Positions 58,575-64,000 of a DNA stretch of 64,000 bases are shown piece by piece. Position numbers and translations under genes: made by a program. Numbering within the stretch: position 1 is the stretch's first letter; every line of letters starts with the position of its first letter. The notes below the pieces were generated by a model that saw only the letters and a list, made by a program, of their open reading frames with translations, was not told the origin of the DNA and made no database searches. The stretch comes from Silene latifolia. Taxonomy: Eukaryota > Streptophyta > Magnoliopsida > Caryophyllales > Caryophyllaceae. The stretch covers positions 166,332,825 to 166,396,824 of the forward strand of contig NC_133536.1 in NCBI RefSeq assembly GCF_048544455.1, in the 5' to 3' direction.

Positions 58575-58926
58575 TACTCCCTCCGGTTTTTTTAGAAAGT
58601 CTTAAGAGTCTCTGTGTAGAAGGGATCGAACTACATGTTTTTAACTCTCGTTATTGCTCATTGCTAACCTGATGTGTGAGTGGTTTTGAATCAGCTTCAC
58701 ACATCCAGTGATGCTGTAGTCTTAAATGAAAATTTGTATTTCCCGTTTAGCCTCTAGGGTTTGGCAGCAAGTTATTGGATAAAAGTGAAGTAGGGGCAAA
58801 GGAAGTCGTCTTATAAATGCATTAGACATTTTGAATATAAAAAAATTGCTGGATTTGGAAATGGGGCCAAATAAATGAAATTCCAATGAATGTGTGATAG
58901 GGCTAATTTAGAAAATAGAGGGAGTA
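58575..58926. mobile_element. Possible Stowaway/Tourist-like MITE
   Basis: Begins TACTCCCTCCGG and ends with a matching GAGGGAGTA about 350 bp later. The inverted similarity is limited to the ends, so the call is tentative. Confidence 0.45.
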
Positions 58927-59623
58927 TTCATAGTTGTTTTTCTGATTTAGACATCATTACATACTCCATAGCAGACATGTTTCTGAAACTAGGAAGATAG
59001 ACGCAGTCTTTAGTTTTGTCAAGGACCTTCCCGTTTTGTTTTTTTCTTCATCCTCTAATAAGTCAGTAAAATAGAATATAATATATATTTTGCCATCAAC
59101 TATCGGTAGGCAAGTGGATAATTTATACTTGTTTATTAGCCGGTTAGAGAAAGTTGGAGAATGTCAAAAAGAGAATGTCAGTAACACCCTTCGGCATAAA
59201 AAATGGAGGGTCTGAACGGCTGCTTTAACCATCAACCTCATAAGCTGAGAATTTGTTGTTAGACGTCCTAGTATTGGAGATCTACACCCTTCTTTAGCAT
59301 GAAATGAAGGGGTTTTAGTTTGACCGGTGGGTGCTATTCCCACATCAACCCTTCCCTCCGTGTTATAAGATGTCCTCCGTCACATTTCTTTTGTCCCCAT
59401 TTCTATTTTGATGAGATTATGGAGAAGTGATGAAGTACCTATTCTACCCATTTATTTAAAGAATGTTGAGTTAATATTATTGTGGTGGGGGCTGAGGATG
59501 GTAGTAGTTAATTACTTGGGGTTCGCTTGAAATGAGAGTAATTATTAAGAGAGTAATGATATGGGGGTTGGAGATAGAAATGGATAGAAATGGGAAAATA
59601 TAGTGTTATAGTGCCTCCATTAA

Positions 59624-60026
59624 GACCATCCCCAAGTAAGGTTACCACTTTGTTGGGTCACCTTAATAACACTTTAAATTAAGATTAAGGGGATGATTTT
59701 GGTGACCTTGAAATACTCAGGGTCAATTGGTGACCTTTAGTTGAGTTGGTGACCTTGTTGGTGACTCGGTAGGTAGTACTCTCCCATTGGTTGGAAACAA
59801 AAAAAAGGACAACCGTCAAAACAAAGGGAAGATGACCTTTGCTTGAGTATGGTGACCCTGTAGGTGGCACTCTCTCATTGGCTGGAAAGTGGAAAATGAT
59901 TGGATTGCTGGCCTAGGTCGTGACCTTCTGCTTGGGAGGATGAAAGTGGGTTAAGATAATTAAGATGTGATTAAGAGGTAAAATATTGGTGACCCGATTA
60001 ACTCGACTTTCTGCTTGTGGATGGTC
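59624..60026. mobile_element. MITE with 3-bp TAA duplication and internal GGTGACC repeats
   Basis: TAA (59621-59623) then GACCATCCCCAAGTAAGGTT at the left; the right end (reverse complement GACCATCCACAAGCAGAAAG) is followed by TAA (60027-60029). Inside, GGTGACC or GGTCACC occurs about ten times. The 3-bp TAA target suggests PIF/Harbinger type, but the terminal bases are not classical. Confidence 0.7.
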
Positions 60027-61647
60027 TAAGGGAGTAATTGTTCCCTACCTCTCCCTTCACTCCATATGGAGGTAATAATTCCTACCTCACCTTCTCTTTC
60101 CACCCTCCGCAACCACCACAAAGCACCAATCTTTTCCTATTTCGTCTTATTTTAGCTCCATTACTCCCTTAATAATTACTCTCATTGCAAGCAAGCCTTT
60201 AGGGGTAACATTAGATAATCAAACTTTTTCCTTGCTAAATTTAGAAATGGATTTAGGATAAATTTTGAGTGTAGAGGGTACAATAAAAATGGGATTCAAA
60301 GAGTAGTTTTTCCCCATAAACCACCCTTATTATGGTGTTTGCAAAACATCTAAGTTAATGAGATAGGTATGTGAGATTAATCGGTAATAAAAGATCGAGG
60401 GATGTGAGTTGCTCTCGCATTTGAGAATTGAGACGTCACATAATATTGTAAGTAAAAAGTGTATTAGATACGTATAATTCAGTATTGTATTAAAGTTGTA
60501 GTATGTAGTTAGAGGGTAGGATTTATCTAGGTCTATGAATGTCCGAAATTAAAGTCGGGGAGAGACATACATACCTAGCAATGTCAATGTGGCGGGTGCA
60601 AGTCGGTTCCGCATTGCACCTGCCTCAGTTCAGTCGACTGTCGACAGAGCTTTTGTGGGTGATGGGGCGGGTATGGTACGAAAATTCTACCCACCATGGG
60701 TGGTGGGGTGGGGTTGGATTTTGCGTCATATCCACCTCATATCCGCGTGCCTACACGTTATTATAAAAATTTAATATTATTATTATTATTATTATGATTA
60801 TTTTTTTTAAGTTTTTGCTTAACTTTTGTTTTAAAATCTTAAATTATAAAGATAAAAGTGATTTTTTTGGATATTGGTAATAGTTAAACTACTACATTTT
60901 ATTGAAATAATATCAACGAAATTATGTTATAGCGGGTCAATGAGACGGGTATAGGTCTAAATTTCTACTCATTAAGGCGGGTATGGGTTTGGAAACTTGT
61001 AGAGTTGTTCTCGCCATGGTGGTAGTGGGGCAATCGGGTTAGCCGGGTCGGGTCGAGTCGAGTCGAGTCGTGCATATTTGGTCAACCTTTCAGGTCGAGT
61101 CGGTTTGGCTCGGTTCCTCAGGTCGATGATGCATTAGATCGAGTTTTGGGTCGGTTCATTGTCGGGTCTAGTTATTTTGTCGCGATACTTCAATTTTTGG
61201 CCATTAAGATTAGTTTTTGACCATTATTTGGTAATAGTTACTTCATTATTAAGTCAAACATATCAAATCAAATACTAAATTGCTTCATTTTTATCAATAT
61301 TAAGCTTAATAATTGTCGGATCATCAATTTAATCAGGTTAATGTTGAGCCTGGTTACGGATCGTCTAGTCGGGTAGGTTTCAGTTTAGAGTATTCTCAAG
61401 TTAGTTTTGTCGAGTCGGGTTTGCTCGGGTTCAGCTTTGGTCTGGTCAAACGGGTCGGATCGGACATGCCAACTCTAGTGCGGGGTGGTGGGGCGAGTAA
61501 GGGTAATGAGTATTGTTTGATGGGCAAGGGTGCTGGGATATTTACCTTTAATTAAAATACCTTGCACAAATAATAAAAGAGGAATATTAATGACTGACGG
61601 AGGGAGTAGAAGTTAAAATATAAACATATATATTTACATTTGTTTTA
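60027..61647. other. Intergenic DNA with microsatellite and GGGTC-rich patch
   Basis: An (ATT)n run lies at 60773-60795. Around 61030-61070 there is a GGGTCGGGTCGAGTCGAGTC run, and GGGTCGG phrases recur to 61470. A lone Stowaway-type end (GACGGAGGGAGTA) lies near 61596-61608. The frames 60539-60766 and 61313-61555 show no known domain. Confidence 0.5.
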
Positions 61648-62066
61648 GGGATATTTTATGTGGTAACCCTATGTTTTTTCGATTTCCACATGGTAACCTT
61701 ATTTTCGCCAAAACCGCCTTTGACTAGCCATAACTTACAACCACGAGTTCTGAAAGCGGCGATTTCCGATTTCTCTTGTCAAAGTGACCGGCTTTACAAA
61801 ATCTTTGCTCTAGAAAAAAATTGTTAGTTTTTGAACTCGTGGCAAGAATTACGGTAAGTCAAAGTTTAATATCTTTGTAGCGAGTTTCGAATGCGATATT
61901 TTTTTTTTTCAAATTGACCGCTTTTATAATATCTTTGATTTTAAAAAAAAAGCGTCGCTTTCGGAACTCATGGTTGTGGGTTATGGCCAGTCAAAGACGT
62001 TTTTGGTGGAGATGTGGTTACTATGTAGAAAACGAAAAAAACATAGAGTTACTATGTAGAATATCC
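61648..62066. mobile_element. Foldback element with about 185-bp inverted arms
   Basis: The left arm GGATATTTTATGTGGTAACC... pairs with the right arm (reverse complement GGATATTCTACATAGTAACT...). Similarity continues through the CTTTGACTAGCCATAACTTA segment to near the centre. The flanking 9 bp TTTGTTTTA (61639-61647) and TTTTTCTTA (62067-62075) match at 7 of 9, compatible with an old MULE-type duplication. The frame 61914-62273 overlaps it and is not a gene. Confidence 0.7.
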
Positions 62067-62075
62067 TTTTTCTTA

Positions 62076-62820
62076 AAATGGTCTCTTATAAAAAATAACA
62101 TATTTAACAAAACAATAGTGTTTTGCGATAGCACAAAAGTAATTAGGGCCAATTGTTTTTTTGCATGGAGCAAGTGCTTATTAGCGACTCCTTCTATCCT
62201 GTCATTTGTTTATCTTTGGTTTTGGCATAAAACCAAGGAAAGAAGAGAGAGTCAATTATTAGATGGCAAGTAGATCAAATTGAGTGTGGTAGATCAAATT
62301 GCCCATCAAACACATTACTAAAATAGAAAATTAAACAATTGATGAAACACTCAAAAATATAATAGGTAAACTAATGAACGTGATGAAGGGAATATTATAG
62401 ATTTTTTTAATTAGTAATTTTCCCTCGTTTTAGTTGGTTTACCGTTATATTACGGAGTAGTAGTTTGTGCTTTTATCAGCTCATGAAATGGACGTAATGT
62501 GCAACATATGACGGACCATTCTCTATACTACGGACCAATAACCCTTCTCATTCTAATTATATGTTTATTTTCAATTAATTTTTTTTTTGTTTTTTTGTTT
62601 AAAGGGAGTTAGAAGAGCAATTTTAATGCTGATGAGATTTTAATCCATGTTATAAATACCACTTTTTATAACTTTATTAATTAAATTAATTGACATTTGT
62701 TAATTAAAGTATTTTTTTTACAGTGTCAAATTGTAAACAATGTACTGAGGGATTATATAGTTTAATTAGACCAATTATGTAGTTAAGTGGACATCTCAAA
62801 ATTGACCAATAACCACAAAT
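62076..62820. other. AT-rich intergenic stretch
   Basis: No gene, repeat boundary or RNA signal is recognised. Short frames only. Confidence 0.5.
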
Positions 62821-62837
62821 AACATATGAGGCATTTT

Positions 62838-63076
62838 TCCTTTGGCCAGCACTGCTCATCCTTTTGAGAATGTGGTAGATATTATTTTCGAAGAGCGTGT
62901 TCAGACTTACGTCATACGCCATCAACACGATGTTGTTAACCGATGCAACCCGTACCTTGTTTTAGCTTATGTTCGTACTAGTTCATTAGTGTTTTATGTT
63001 GTAGTTTATAGGTATGGTTTAGTGAACCGTACCACTAGAATGTAAAACTCTTTCTTTACCGCTGTTAAAAAAAAAA
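62838..63076 (+). mobile_element. L1-type retroposed insertion with poly(A) tail
   Basis: About 240 bp ends in a poly(A) run (63067-63076) and is flanked by a 17-bp duplication AACATATGAGGCATTTT (62821-62837) and its 16/17 match AACATAGGAGGCATTTT (63077-63093). This is the signature of target-primed reverse transcription by a LINE. The insert has an open frame from 62842 to 63045 with no domain I recognise. It may be a 5'-truncated LINE end, a SINE or a processed fragment of a host RNA. Confidence 0.75.
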
Positions 63077-63093
63077 AACATAGGAGGCATTTT

Positions 63094-63667
63094 GCAACGG
63101 CCAATAAACTGATAATACATATCTTGGAATCTGCGTATATTGACTTTCACTTGACTATTTTGTAACGGTAATGTAATTTCAATGATCACCGTTTCAAGTG
63201 AACAGACTTAGCATCTTATAAAACAACTAATACGGAGTACAAGTTTGCTTGGAATGTTGATAATAATAATAATAATAATAATAGTAATAGTAATAATAAT
63301 AATAATAAATTATAAGGGTAATATCAAAGGATAAAGAAAAGGTCCTAAAGGAATAAATTAAAGAAATGGGAAAGATAGTAGTAGTAAATAGTAATGCAGG
63401 AAGGGGGGTGAAAAGAAGGTGCACCATTTACTTTATTTTGGCTTATTTACAACTCTCTATTCCGACTGCACCTTAATGAATAAATCACATCTAGGAATAT
63501 ATGATCAAAATGCTATGCGCATAGAAGTATCTTGATTCTTGAGAAATTAATAAGAGAATAGAAAATGTGACCGAGTAATGTTACGCTATACAAATTTGTA
63601 CACGAGATGTAAAAAGGGTGCTTCTAAAATTCTCACACACAGTGGCTTTGGTCGACATCATAGCATA
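63094..63667. other. Intergenic DNA, probable 3' region of the minus-strand gene at the right edge
   Basis: Contains an (AAT)n tract at 63260-63308 (listed below). The part just below 63667 should include the 3'UTR of the next entry. Confidence 0.45.
63260..63308. repeat. (AAT)n microsatellite, interrupted
   Basis: About 16 AAT/AGT units. The poly-Tyr frame on the minus strand is an artefact of it. Confidence 0.95.
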
Positions 63668-63766
63668 TCACACTTGATTGAGAATGATGGATAGAGTAAA
63701 GGCCAGAACCAACCAGCCCAATAAGAAGTAGCCTACCACGATAGTCGGCCCAACGTTTTCAGGCTC
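63668..63766 (-). CDS. Last exon of an unrecognised minus-strand gene, single transmembrane segment
   Basis: On the minus strand a good acceptor (TTCTCACAG, 63767 upward) is followed by a 32-codon open stretch and TGA at 63668-63670; the other two frames have early stops. It starts EPENVGPTIVVGYFLLGW and continues with a hydrophobic run of over 20 residues ending in a short NQV tail, so it predicts a C-terminal membrane anchor. I do not recognise the protein. The upstream exons lie at higher coordinates or beyond the window. An ATG-poor AT-rich stretch from 63767 to about 63945 would be intron. Confidence 0.6.
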   Translation of the reverse strand, partial: EPENVGPTIVVGYFLLGWLVLAFTLSIILNQV

Positions 63767-63947
63767 CTGTGAGAAAACATGGTAAGTTTTTTCAAAGCTT
63801 GCCTTCTCTCTTGAGTGATTAATGATGATTATATACGTGTTAAGTCATTTAATTCATTTCATGAGATAAATAGAATGGTTGGATGGTTTCATATAATGCT
63901 TAAAATAAAACTGTATAAGAATAATTCAAAATTTACAAAATTTCACT

Positions 63948-64000
63948 TTAGACGGACACTATTCGTCAAAAGTTGTAGACGGGTCAAATATGTGACAAGT
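63948..64000. mobile_element. Left end of a MITE cut by the window edge
   Basis: AGACGGACACTATTCGTCAA and TAGACGGGTCAAATATGTGACAAG resemble the CCGTCACAAGCTTGTGACGGGTCAAG termini at 31543. The right end is not in the window. Confidence 0.4.

Noticed and set aside
61588..61608. Complete Stowaway MITE
   Set aside because: Only one end (GACGGAGGGAGTA) is visible. No matching left end at a sensible distance was found.
62842..63045. 67-codon frame as a host gene
   Set aside because: It lies wholly within the poly(A)-tailed insertion and no family was recognised, so it is described there only.
1..64000. CRISPR arrays, rRNA, intact tRNA genes, organelle insertions, telomere or centromere satellites
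   Set aside because: I saw no regular spacer arrays, cloverleaf genes, rRNA-like blocks or known satellite monomers. The tandem repeats present are microsatellites or degenerate local arrays.

Overview
The window is plant nuclear DNA from a eudicot with a large, repeat-rich genome. The evidence is GT-AG introns, TATAAATA-type promoters, Tat/Ogre-like and Tekay-like Ty3/gypsy elements, CACTA, MULE, hAT and Helitron transposons, and one plant DWNN/RING gene. A Caryophyllales host (for example Caryophyllaceae) is my inference from the look of the repeats and is not proven here. About two thirds of the window is nested transposons. I see no rRNA, tRNA, organellar or CRISPR sequence.

Region 1 (1-28716) is one very large, dead Ty3/gypsy element of Tat/Ogre type. 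Its 5' LTR is cut by the window start (1-1602). It is followed by a primer-binding site, a broken gag-pro-RT-RNaseH-second RNaseH-integrase set (2397-9185), two convergent antisense genes (aORF1, 18650 down to 9807; aORF2, 24298 down to 19547, with 8 proposed exons and a plant-mobile-domain-like segment), a polypurine tract and the 3' LTR (25127-28716). Three later insertions sit inside it, each with target-site duplications (TSDs). They are a 7.4-kb non-coding Tekay-like LTR element (9874-17247) that splits aORF1, a 1.7-kb CACTA element (22161-23896) in intron 1 of aORF2, and a 1209-bp perfectly aligned palindrome (25463-26671) in the 3' LTR. The palindrome is made of a second retroelement's LTR joined to its own inverted copy.

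Region 2 (28717-44682) is a stack of DNA transposons. It holds two minus-strand Helitrons (29164-31158 and 32539-36129), a hAT element (31166-32000), a solo LTR of the palindrome's family (33602-34179), a degenerate tandem-repeat block with a foldback MULE inside it, remnants of a FAR1-type transposase and of a ULP/PMD-like protein between MULE-like TIRs, and a 1-kb MULE with a perfect 9-bp duplication.

Region 3 (44747-57009) is the one apparently intact gene. It has 13 coding exons for a 696-residue DWNN-domain E3 ubiquitin ligase (RBBP6/PQT3-like), with a C3HC4 RING and a CCHC knuckle in the reverse of the usual order. The MULE ends about 65 bp upstream of its TATA box.

Region 4 (57010-64000) is intergenic. 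It holds several MITEs, a foldback element, an L1-style insertion with a 17-bp duplication and, near the end, the last exon of an unrecognised minus-strand gene for a small membrane-anchored protein (63668-63766).

The retroelement proteins are all interrupted. Only the E3 ligase, and perhaps the gene at the right edge, look functional.
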